Of a stretch of 64,000 bases of DNA, positions 32,558 through 42,827 are shown one piece after another. Position numbers and translations under genes: made by a program. The notes beneath the pieces are model-generated. The model was not told the DNA's origin. It was given only the letters and a program-made list of their open reading frames with translations, and made no database searches. Source of the DNA: Xanthoparmelia taractica (Eukaryota > Ascomycota > Lecanoromycetes > Lecanorales > Parmeliaceae); contig JANQBS010000087.1 in NCBI GenBank assembly GCA_033085395.1, forward strand, positions 89,588 to 153,587. Direction: 5' to 3'. The stretch's first letter is position 1. Every line of letters starts with the position of its first letter.

Positions 32558-34031
32558 TCAAAGCTGCCGACACCAATCCCTCCCATGCCCAACCTGCCAC
32601 CCGCACAATCCCACCTCCAACGCCATCCCAACAAACCCCGCTACGCAAATCCCCCCACTATCACTAACCGTGACCGCACCGAGCGAAAACTCCCTCTCGT
32701 CCTTATCAACACGATCAGAAATCTCCGCAAAAGTATTCACATAGACCGCGCCGCCGAGCAGACCCTCCCAAAAAACGATTGCGAATACGATCCACACGGT
32801 AGGAATAAAGTCGAACAACGCTTGCAGAATCAGGATGGTTAAGTTGAAGCATTGCAGTAGGGATGGAATGTAGAGGTTGTGGAGACGAAGAAAAGGGGTT
32901 GAGGAGCGGGAGATGAAGACGCCGGATTGGTAGATGGCGTTGTAGGTTGGGTAAAAGGCACGGTAGTGTTTGAAGGGGCTTTCTTTCAGTGGGAAGAGAA
33001 GGGTGGGCGCGACGCCTTGATTTATGGTGTATTCGGCGATATAGACTAGTAGGAGGGGTAGCATACTAGGGGTGTCAGCGACAGATTTTGCACGTTGACG
33101 GGGTGGAAGGACCTTACTATGGAAAGAACAAAGAGCGCGAGCGCCGTAGATTTTGGAGGAATGATGCGCCCCATGATTGGGGTTCAGCCATCTTAAATGG
33201 CTTGGTACCGGTCAAATCTGGCGTTCGTGACAGCAGTCCCTCCTCTTCCTCAGCCTCGCGAGGATTCGACCTCTCATCGTCTTCATCTGTGGTGGCATGT
33301 AGAGGCTTGGGTCCATTCGCGAATGTGGCTGCTTGCCGGGAAAGTGGCCTCCTGGGAAGGATAGCGAAGAAACTGGCGAGCATTATGAGGGGGAGAAAGG
33401 CCGACGATAATATTGTATTCTTGCTACTTAGCCCCAAGGTCGTGGTGGCTAACGCATATGCCCCAGCACCAATGAGACCCGCACCACCGGTACCGCTCCC
33501 CCAAGAGGCCAAACTGAAGTGGCCGTAGAAGTGGGTTAGGCTTATGAAGCTCAGTTCGCCCCCACCGCTGCTCAGAGAAGCCAGCACGACCCCAGCCATC
33601 TTTGTTGTTATGGTCCCACCATCCGTATATGGTGGTGTGAGCGCTATAAGAAGCATGCCCAGGGTAGACAAGGCGGAGAAGAGGAGGACCCGGACGGGGT
33701 ATGGGATGGTGTGGATGAAGTAGGGGGCGCATAGCTTCATGAGGAAGGAGGGTATGACATCGCACAAGAGGACGACAGCCTTGGGGACTGATGGACCGAC
33801 GAGATCGAGGGCAGCAGAGAGGATGATGACATAGAGGACATTGTTGATGAGACCTAAGCGTAGGAATGTCAGATTAATTGTGGGGTTTCAGGCCCTGGAG
33901 AATCGAAGCAAAGGTTTACCAAAGAGCCAGAATGCTGCACAGACTCGGGGATCAGCGTCGCTGAAGATGGCAGCGAGTCGAGCTCTATACATGGCCCAAG
34001 AAGATGCTGGAGATCCAGGTAGAGGTAACAT
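32558..34031 (-). CDS. BTN1: Battenin/CLN3 family protein (Btn1), 451 aa
   Basis: Exons are 34031-33920, 33853-33118 and 33065-32558; introns of 66 bp (33854-33919) and 52 bp (33066-33117) close the frame at 451 residues. Start 34031 gives MLPLPGSPASSWAMYRARLA, a short tail before the conserved DPRVCAAFWLFGLINNVLY. Further family marks are SAALDLVGPSVPKAVVLLCD, DVIPSFLMKLCAPYFIH, SSGGGELSFISLTHFYG and VYIAEYTINQGVAPTL. About ten membrane spans are visible, with an acidic cytosolic loop (TTDEDDERSNPREAEEEEG) in the middle. Btn1 is a vacuolar or lysosomal membrane protein affecting pH and amino-acid (arginine) balance, and is the relative of the human Batten-disease protein. It is divergent from RXT3, with about 695 bp between. 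Confidence 0.93.
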
Positions 34032-34726
34032 GCTACGAATGAGGTAGGCCGTGCTCGGTGAAGGCGCCCATGTCTAAGAGAATGGGTCCAGAACTTCATT
34101 GGCCACGTGCCATGGAATCCTGTTGCGTAGGATCTGTCCGATACGAATGACTACTGTAAGATTGGTATCCTAGAGACCCGAGAGGATGAATCTTTTTGGT
34201 AAGGAGAAGTTGATACAATTCACTCGATTGTCGAGGGGATAATATGTAAATGATAGATGCATGATGGTTTTTGTTTTGCGCATTTCGGATGAAGTACTTG
34301 GTAGAAGTACTTGGTACTTATTTGGTAGTTGGATGTATGTGCAGGGATTGGGCGGGAAGTGACGCATTAAAAAATGCAAAAACAGGGGCAAGATTATTAC
34401 GTTAGGGTTAGGGTTGTATTTTAAACCTTTACCGGCAACCGTCACGCTCGATTTGGCGCTTCTTTTTTTTGCAGGCCCGAAAGCTGATTTCAACCCAGAT
34501 CGCTGTAATGATTGCTATGCTCAAACCCAACCCAACCCAACCCAACCTACACCTACACCTTCTCTCCCTCTTCCTCCTCCTCCACCCCTAAGATTCATCT
34601 CTTCCTTCCTCTAGTTCCAAGATCAAGACAAATGGAATGAGAATATTCTATTACTTTTACAACTACAAAACCCAACACATTCTCACTTGACAATATTACG
34701 TCCGCCCCCAACTGATTGTGTGAGAC
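34032..34726. other. Divergent promoter region with short repeats
   Basis: This lies between the divergent BTN1 and RXT3 start codons. It holds a short telomere-like stretch (GTTAGGGTTAGGGTTG, about 34400-34416), a CCCAA/CCCAACC run (34526-34548), a CT-rich tract (34555-34600) and AGTACTTGGTAGAAGTACTTGGTACTT-type direct repeats near 34291-34320. The CT-rich tract is typical of fungal promoters. Confidence 0.6.
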
Positions 34727-37700
34727 ATGGATCCTCGAAACAACCTGCAAAACCCTTTCATACCACCTCTCTCCCAGCCAAGTGCGCGCGATCCACGGCA
34801 AGCTCCTATACCGCCTCCTCCCTATACATTGCGGACACCTGCACACCGCCAGCCGCCAAGTCTGAACAACGACCCCTTCCTTCCGCGCAGGAGCGAGCGC
34901 GATGAATCCCGACAAGAGCCGCCGAAACCCTCGTCGCAAGGTCCCTACACTATCGGCTCCTATGCTGCAAGCTTACCTCGTGAGAGTCTGGGTACAGCGA
35001 TGGAGATAAGAGATAGGTCACTGGACAACAATCATGGTGCATCTTGGATATCACGGGTAGCAGACGGAAGGGCGGATCGATACAGGCATCATGCTACGGA
35101 TGGTCAGTCTCAACTTTTCACACAAACTTGGTGTGGTTTCCATTCTTTATCATATTCTGTTTGCATACTGAACGTCCATCTCATCGGGCGTCGGGGTGTA
35201 AATGTCTGCTTACTTATCCCTTCGCGCTTAGTCAGATATGACCTTTCATTACTTTGCTATTTACTGTACGTCCATGTTTATTTGTTTCTGGGATCAACCT
35301 TCTGAGCTCATGATCTGCGCATAAGCTGCATGATGGACGACATATCTTTTTAGCTTGCGCCGGCTGTGCCTCACCCTGTTGCTCGAATCTGTTGCTTTCT
35401 ATAGTCTTGGAATCTTCTGGTGACTAATCCTTCAAATGCTTTTCTATACCTACATCGTCGTGTTTTATACCAGAGTTTTTATGTTAATTTACGTGTCGAT
35501 TGGATACATGGATATCGTGCTCTAGAGATGGAATTGTTTTGTTTTTCCCCACAGCTCGGATCCGAGCGCCGGCCCCTGCTGCATATCGCGGGAGCTAAAC
35601 CTTAACCTACCGAAGGGTCAACTTTTGTTAACGCCAGATTAGCAGGTTCCAGCTTGCCCCCTCCACCCTCATCCAGCTTCGCTCCGTCTATACAGAACTC
35701 CTCCACTCAAAGAAACAGTGATCGGGTGCAGGAGCGCCGTACTACTTCTCCTAGAATGTATGGGGGTAAGTACATATCCTGGCGCTTAACGCTGTTCCTT
35801 CGACATTTTGCACACAGTCTCCCCTTTCTCCACACTTTGCACAGTTTTAGTGTCACACGTTGGCTAATCCATCATGGCATCTCTAGTAGCGCACGACAAT
35901 CATCATCCCCCGCCGCCACCTCCGCCTCCTCCCCCACCGTTCAGTGGACGGCCCATGCTCCCACCTTCACCCCAGTACAACCCACAGGCTTCCATGTCGC
36001 GAGTTCCCCCTCCGCCTCCTCCTTTCTCAGGGGCCCGAGAACTACCGGCCTTATCCACTACAACCCGCCCAGGTAGCAGCATGTCGATTTCATCCATGCT
36101 CGGTAGCGAACCTGGCAGAACAACTCGAGAACTCACCGCGCCTACGCGCATGAATGGCGCCTCTCCCCCGTCGTCGTACTCTTCTTCAGCTCAACAAGCA
36201 GCCCCTGTTCCGTCGCCGACAAGATCAAGCAACAGCAACGGATTCCTATACCGAAGCTCCCCAGACATCCATCAAGTTTCTCAAGACCCAGTGAATCGCC
36301 CATTTCGCGCCTACTCCGGAGGGACTCCCCAGCGATCCTATGCCACCGTCAAAGCAGGTTCACCAGATGGTGCAAGACAAGGGCCATTGTCTGCAACGGC
36401 GATTTCAAAATACTCTCCAACTTCCGACACAGGTATATTGCAAGAGTTCAGGCAGATAAACAGAAATTCCAGCACTGCGCGACCACAACCCAGGCCAAAC
36501 AGTCAGCCTAATGGTTACAACATCTTTCCTTTCGAAAGCGACAGAGCAATTGCAGACTCTGAAACACACAGACAAGCGGTGGCGAAGCAAGAGGAGGATA
36601 AGAAAGCTCGTGACGATGCATCACGACAGACAAATCGAGATCGCGTCTCGTCCTTTGATTATCTTAGTCGGCAGGAGCAGCTTGAGCGACAGCGGCGTCT
36701 CGAACAAGAAGCCCAATCTGCGGCACACAAAAATACCAAGGAAGAGCCCACCAGCGGACCAACCTATCCGTTCCTATTCCAAACTTCCGTATTCTCAGAG
36801 CCAGGCGCCAGCAATCCCCAGCCAGAACTGGAGTCGTATGCGAATCGCCTCATCAGTGACGCTCAACCCAAGTCGAGCACTCCCAAAGGGCCATATTCAG
36901 AAGAATCTCTCCGGCGCCTGCAGGAAGAGCGTCAAAGATTGCATCAGCAACCCAAGAATTACTCTCCGTCAGCATCCCGACCTCAAAGTCTAGACAATAC
37001 ACTGGATGAGCGACAATCGCAAGCGTATCCACATAACGTCATGCTCGCCACGTCAGCTTCAGAAGGCACTGCTAATGCCGATGGAGCTGGCCGCCAGAAT
37101 AAGGTTGGAGAAGAAGCTGGCCAAAGCCATAGGAGTATGCTTTCGATGATCGAGAACAAGCGTCTAGGCCGTACCTCGCCGATCCCTCAAGCCGTCCAAG
37201 GTGCCCAATTCCAGAAGCGTGGACCATCTACGGATCCGACAATCAAGAATGAGTTCTCAAGGATGTTTGCTGGTCTTGGGACTGGTGTGAGCAGCAGCGG
37301 CATGAACAGCGGCACGTCGACTCCATTTCCTCCACCGAGCCCCAAGCCGAGTAACGAACCGGAGCGTAGACCACCTTTTAATGGACGCGGTGAATTAGTT
37401 GAGTTTGCAAGGGCTCGTAATGGCTCGAAGATAGGTAAGAGAGCCAGTAAGAAAGTGAAGGACGACGATGCAAAGGAGACAGGGGTCACCGATGGGCGAA
37501 GCATAGCTGGCCCTACTGGAACAAGGGGCATCAAGAGGAAAACTGTTCATCATCATCACCACCATGACCATGAACATGGCCATCAGTGAGTCTTGCTAGT
37601 GATCATCCATCGGAACCAGCTGACACTTGCAGCCATCATCATCACCGCCAGGACGGACAAAATGGCACGCCAATACGCATGACCGGCAATCCGACAAACC

Positions 37701-38551
37701 CTGTTTCCCACCATCATCACCATCATCATCACCATCATCCTGATGGGACGATACACTACCACAGTCACTCGAAGGTGCCCGCTACAACACCCAAGACTAC
37801 TCCTCACATACCATCCACGAAGGTAAATAATGATCAAGTCCTTGACAAGATCCGCAACCTCCCGAGACAACACCTTGGCTCGATCCTTTACTCCCCGACA
37901 ATTGAACCCCAAAATTCAATGATGTCCTTTGATTCCAGACTCGTCTGTACTTCCTCTCCTTTTACCATCCCGCGCTGCGACGGCAAGGAAAACTGCACCA
38001 TGACGATCCGTATTCCCCGGTTCTACCTGTCCAAAGACGAGCGCGAGCAAGTCTGCCTCCGCCGTGCTGTCTGGGGTACTGAGGTGTACTCTGATGATTC
38101 GGATCCTCTGGCAGCCGCAATCCATGCTGGCTGGATACGAGGCGATTGGGGCGACTCCATCGACTTCTCTACGCTCGAATTGGACCCCGTCAATGACCAA
38201 AAAGATGCCAAGCAGACCGAGATCACCGCTCTGCCGTCCTCTCCAATGCTTCCACCTGCTGGAAAAGACCTCCATCTGACGATTCTGATCCTCCCGACCC
38301 TGGAAAACTACGCCTCACGTATATGCCATGGTATCAAGTCTCGACCTTGGGGCAATGACCACGACGGCTTGAGCTACCGGATCGAGAAGATTGCCTGGGT
38401 GGACGAGAAGGCGTCACGGGGCGAAGAGAGGGGCGGTGAAGCAAGGAGAAAGCGGCTGAAAACGACCACTGGAAAGGGCATCGGGCCGTCTTTACGGCTG
38501 GGATTGGGCAGGTCTTTGGGTGCTGGCAAAGTTGGAATGGCGGCGGCGTAA
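34727..38551 (+). CDS. RXT3: Histone deacetylation protein Rxt3, 1037 aa
   Basis: Exons are 34727-35102, 35646-35765, 35887-37585 and 37633-38551. Introns are 543 bp (35103-35645), 121 bp (35766-35886) and 47 bp (37586-37632), all GT-AG, and the frame closes at 1037 residues. The first 730 residues are disordered, with a poly-Pro run (35905-35945) and a Gln/Arg coiled region (SRQEQLERQRRLEQEAQ). A His-rich region follows: HHHHHHDHEHGH before the last intron and a run of ten His after it. The conserved Rxt3 domain (about 855-985) contains IPRFYLSKDEREQVCLRRA, WGTEVYSDDSDPLAA and HAGWIRGDW, then ILILPTLENYASRICHG and SYRIEKIAWVDE. Rxt3 is a subunit of the large Rpd3 histone deacetylase complex in yeast. 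The first intron is long for this organism, so an alternative 5' structure is possible. Confidence 0.85.
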
Positions 38552-39093
38552 TTACGTTTTTTCCTGGGGTGCGGTGTTCGGCCAGACCTGAGTTGATGCA
38601 ATGTAATATTGATTTGTATTGGTAATGCCTCTGCAGCATGCACAAAGAGTAAGCAAATCGAATACTTGGAGCAGTGTAAAACGTCAAAAACATCTATCTT
38701 CTGTGCATTTCTCCGTCCTAAATCTCGGCTCAACTGTTCCTGATAATATCTGTTCTCTACTTCAAAGGTATTTACCTTCACCGCCCAACTCGCGCTCCGC
38801 ACATCTCCCCCTTGAGATGAGATTTTCATCTACAGCACACGTTCCATCCATCCATTTATCTATGCATCTATACTTCCATGCATGCATGCATCCGTCCATC
38901 CATCTATCTATCGGTACATCCGTTTCATGCATCTATTTGTCTCCTAGAAGATGCAGATTATTTTTGGGTTATCCATGAAGGAGGGGAGGGGGGGAAGCTT
39001 TTACAAGACGGAGTAGCCTGAAATGGTATCTTCGTACCTTTCACTTTCAGCCAACCATCGACACTACTCTCGCCTGTTCATGTTCCTATTCTT

Positions 39094-39134
39094 CTTCCTC
39101 TTCCTCTTCCTCTTCCTCTTCCTCTTCCTCTTCC
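39094..39134. repeat. (CTTCCT)n microsatellite
   Basis: About seven near-perfect CTTCCT units, likely length-polymorphic. Confidence 0.95.
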
Positions 39135-39729
39135 TGTCCCACTTCCTCCCCCAGCCCCAGCCCCAGCAATCTACTTACCTACCACATACCACCTCCCACA
39201 TACCACATACCACCTACCACCCACCCATCTCATCAACTCCGCATCCGCATCCGCATCCCCCCATCAAGACAACAAAACAACAACAGCACGACCTTAACCT
39301 TCAATCCATTCACAGCAATTCAAGCGCGCCCGTTCTCATTCACTCAGCGGTCCTTGGCTTCAAGTCTTCTTTTCTTCCAGCTCCAAAGTTCAACCCTTCT
39401 CCTGGCTCTAGATTTCAACCCTTCTTTTCTTCTGGCTCTAAAATTCAACCCTTCTATAATAGCTCCAAGGTAGGATACTTCTCTTCCTTCCGCTTGAGCG
39501 CGGGATGGCGCAATGATAGTAAGCGCCTTAATTTCTTTGCGTGTACTCTTTTGGCGACTGGCGTTTCGGGATCTGGGGAGAGACAGGGGGGGTTGGTGGA
39601 GGGTGTCGAGGGCCATTTCTGTTGTTGTTATTGGATTATGGGCAAGGAGAAGGGTGAGGACGGAGAGGAGGATGGAGATGGAGATTGAGAGGCGGTGGGG
39701 GGAGAGAGCTTGGGTGGTAGGAGCATGTT

Positions 39730-39756
39730 CTTTTTCTTTCTTTCTTTCTTTCTTTC
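39730..39756. repeat. (CTTT)n microsatellite
   Basis: Six or more CTTT units in a T/C tract. Confidence 0.9.
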
Positions 39757-40185
39757 TGCTTGAGGAGAGAGGGGGGGGATGGCTTACGTTCGTTGCTATG
39801 ACGGGGGGAAGGATGATGTGGGTTTTTTTTTTCATTAACATGGTCACGCCGGGCTTCTCAAACTTTCGCATGTGGGTTCTGCGAATGCGACAAGCACGTC
39901 GCCAGTCCAGGCCTTCAAAGGTGTAAAGAATGCAAAACAGGCATTCTTGTCGTTGGAGAATTGTATGCGCAGCACAGCGGGTAAGTAACAGTAGGAGATT
40001 TGGGTCGTGTAGTTGAGTATCAACTACAGGACCCAAATATTATCCTGGGGGAAAAGAATCACTCAAACTCACTGATGAATTTGAAAGGCAGGTGACACGA
40101 AGGAAGAACAAGACATTTGTTTTCTAATATACTCTCTCTCTCTCTAATATATGCCAGAAATCTGCCCCGACCTCACCCCCGATTG

Positions 40186-41616
40186 GGGTTCGGGTAAGCG
40201 CCGCCCTATTGTCGCGCGACCTAGGTGATCGTCGCGCGAGAGGAAGATAATCCTAAATAACTACGCGGACGCCTCTCGTGTAGATAAGCTGCTGCCTAAT
40301 TCTTACTTTTTAGAAACTATTACGTTTCTCTTTCACGCAGATAATTAAATTATAAGTACTTAGATAGATCTATAGCGACTATACAGACGGTTTAGATTAT
40401 AGATTTTTAGAGCTGGCTTTTAAGAGTATATTTACTTAATTTAAGCTCTTTTTAATTATTCTTTCTATCTTTCTTAATACTCTTAATTTATTATTTTTCT
40501 ATTCTCTTCTTTCTTTCTCTTTCTCTTCTCGCTTATATAATTTATATAATTATTTACCTCTATATTCTTATCTCGAGACTATTCGCTTAAATTTATATTC
40601 TAGATCTATCGAGTTACAACGAATTACTTTAAGCTTTAACGCTATTAATCTTTATCGAAAAGTTTTCCTCTATAATCTTTTATCTTTTATATTTTTAATT
40701 TTATTATCTTTATTATCTTTATTAGAATATTATCTTTAAAAATCGTTCTTAATAATTCTCTTTCTACGCTCTCTCGACTATTATCTTCTTATTTATATTT
40801 TTCTTATTATTCTTACGTTTCGTTGCTACGATAAGCTATAGAAGATTAACGAGACGATAATAAAGGTATTAGCGTAGTAAAGTCTTTATTAAAGCTATTT
40901 TTCGCACGATAATAATTAATTAAAAAAGTGTCTTATATTTTAATCGATGTTTCTTTCGCTATCTCGTTAATATATAGTTGATATTAAGTCTAAGCTAATT
41001 AAATAATCTTATTAACTTTAATTTACATAGATTTTAGATATCGACTTAGTCTAATATAATAGTTATAGCAGCGCTTAGCATTATTTAAATTAAGAAGTTA
41101 ATTCGTTAGCTCGTTAGCCCGCGAATTAATTTAAGTTATATTCTCGAAGAAGATATCGCTATATTTCGATTAATCTATATTTTTATTCTTTAAGTCGAGC
41201 GTTAATATAATTTTTATACGTTAAATTACGAAAGAGCTTAATGCGAAGTGTTAGCTAATAAAATATTAAGATATATCTCGATTAAAATTTATCTTTCTAT
41301 AAACTTTAAGAAATATTAAATAATTTAAGATACTAAAAATAAATAAAATTTATAATCGAGTTTCTAACTACTTTATTCGTCGCTTACGAGTTAATACGCA
41401 TTATTAATCTCGAAACGTCGATTTTATCTTTCGTTAGATATCGTGTAAAATATAATTTAACTAATATATTATGAAAATCTAAGCTCGAAGATTTAGTTAG
41501 TAGAAGTTAACGTGACTTCTATATTTTTATTAGCTATTCGAGAATCTAACGTATAACTAAAATCTCTCTATAGAGATAAAGGTTATCGATAGAAATATTA
41601 GGGTTAGAACCGCTAT
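40186..41616. other. Unassigned RIP-mutated sequence and block edge
   Basis: The first 80 bp are still GC-rich and contain the palindrome GTCGCGCGAC (40209-40218) and a nearby copy GTCGCGCGAG (40229-40238), separated by ACCTAGGTGATC-type spacer; this may be the terminus of a transposon. The rest has no readable domain after RIP. Element type is not known. Confidence 0.45.
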
Positions 41617-41618
41617 TA

Positions 41619-41890
41619 CGGGTCGGAAAGGTGTGGTATATTTGATGATATGGGACTAGTTTTTCGAATACCATACCGAAAGGTATAAGATATCCCATAC
41701 TCCCATTGAGTTTTTAATAAACATATTACGTAATATTTTTTTATATTCTAAAAATACGTAAAAAACTTAAGCGAACGCTTATATAATTATAAAATTCTAT
41801 AAATAGATTAAAAAGATATAGTTTTTTAAAAAAAGTTGAAAAAAAGTTAAAAACGACTATGTTTAATAGATACCACACCTTTCCGACCCG
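41619..41890. mobile_element. MITE copy 1 (272 bp, TA target site)
   Basis: It starts CGGGTCGGAAAGGTGTGG and ends with the exact reverse complement; the perfect terminal inverted repeat is 21 bp. It is flanked by TA on both sides (41617-41618, 41891-41892), which fits a non-autonomous element of the Tc1/mariner/pogo type. The inside is AT-rich and has no coding sequence. Copies 2 and 3 in this window share the ends and interior. Confidence 0.9.
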
Positions 41891-42013
41891 TAATTACGTT
41901 TTTATTATTATAAGGGAAAGAACTTAATAAGAATTAAAAAACTATTTTCTTAATAGTTATTAGATAAATAATAGATTATAGATTATATATAGCGCTAATA
42001 TTTCTTATAACGG

Positions 42014-42173
42014 TATCACGAAATCGTACTTGTTAAGCCAACCAAGATCGGCTAAGGCAAGTGCTTGACTAAGGAAAAGTGCTTGATAGGCCGACTTAGA
42101 TAGAATTTTCCAACTTAGAATAATTAAGAATTACATATTTACTTAACTAATTATATATTTCTTTACTATTATA
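42014..42173 (+). repeat. 5' LTR of Gypsy-1
   Basis: 160 bp, starting TATCACGAAATCG (probably TG... before RIP) and ending ACTATTATA. It aligns along its whole length with the 3' LTR. This copy has more C-to-T type differences than the 3' copy. Confidence 0.9.
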
Positions 42174-42635
42174 GTATGGTAGCAACGCTCAAATAGCTTT
42201 CATTAGCTATTCTAGGAGATTCTTTATTATTACTTCATTATTACTTAATTAGTACTTGTATATTCGTTAAGATAACCCTACTTCGCGAAGAACTACATCT
42301 CGCCTAATAAGATCCGCATACAAAATTATCGAAATTCTTACCCAGACGGTCGGAATCTCACTAAGTTCGTTATCAAACTCATCTCCCTTATCTTTTTCAT
42401 ACTCACGATCATCACTATTATCGCTACAACTCACTTATTATTGCTATATCACTATATTACTACTGCTATAGATAACTACTGTTTCTTTTAGACTACTTAT
42501 CTTACTATCTTTACTAAAAAGAGGAGAAATACTATACTATTTAATTGCGTAATAAGAGAGAACTTAAATTTATATAATACATATCTTTATATTAATAAAA
42601 AATCTTTCTTATTAATATAATACTATCTCTCTATT

Positions 42636-42827
42636 ATTAAGAAGATTACTATTATTCTATCTTCGTTATTAAGAAGACTACTATTATTCTATCTCCGTTA
42701 TTAAGAAGATTACTATTATTCTATTATCGTTATTAAGAAGATTACTATTATTCTATCTTCGTTATTAAAAAGATTACTATTATCCTATCTTCGTTATTAA
42801 GAAGACTATTATTATTCTAACTTCATT
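42636..42827. repeat. 32-bp tandem repeat, six copies, inside Gypsy-1
   Basis: The unit ATTAAGAAGATTACTATT plus TATTCTATCTTCGTT-like tail repeats about six times with a few transitions. It lies between the 5' LTR and the protease region, in the leader or gag part of the retrotransposon. Confidence 0.9.

Larger units (their letters stand above)
38552..40185. other. Intergenic with microsatellites, border of the AT-rich block
   Basis: No supported gene. It holds a CATC/CATG tetranucleotide tract (about 38846-38912), a CTTCCT hexamer tract (39094-39134), a CTTT tract (39730-39756) and a CT tract (about 40132-40146). The large frames 39023-39688 and 39344-40036 simply read through these repeats (poly-Phe/Leu) and are rejected. 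Confidence 0.75.

Noticed and set aside
39023..39688. Plus-strand 221-aa frame with a Phe/Leu-rich stretch
   Set aside because: It reads through a CTTCCT microsatellite and further low-complexity sequence; no domain and no splice structure.
39344..40036. Minus-strand 230-aa frame
   Set aside because: It reads through the CTTT tract (poly-Lys/Glu) and has no family features.
42636..42827. CRISPR-like direct repeats
   Set aside because: Head-to-tail tandem repeats without unique spacers, in a eukaryotic retrotransposon.
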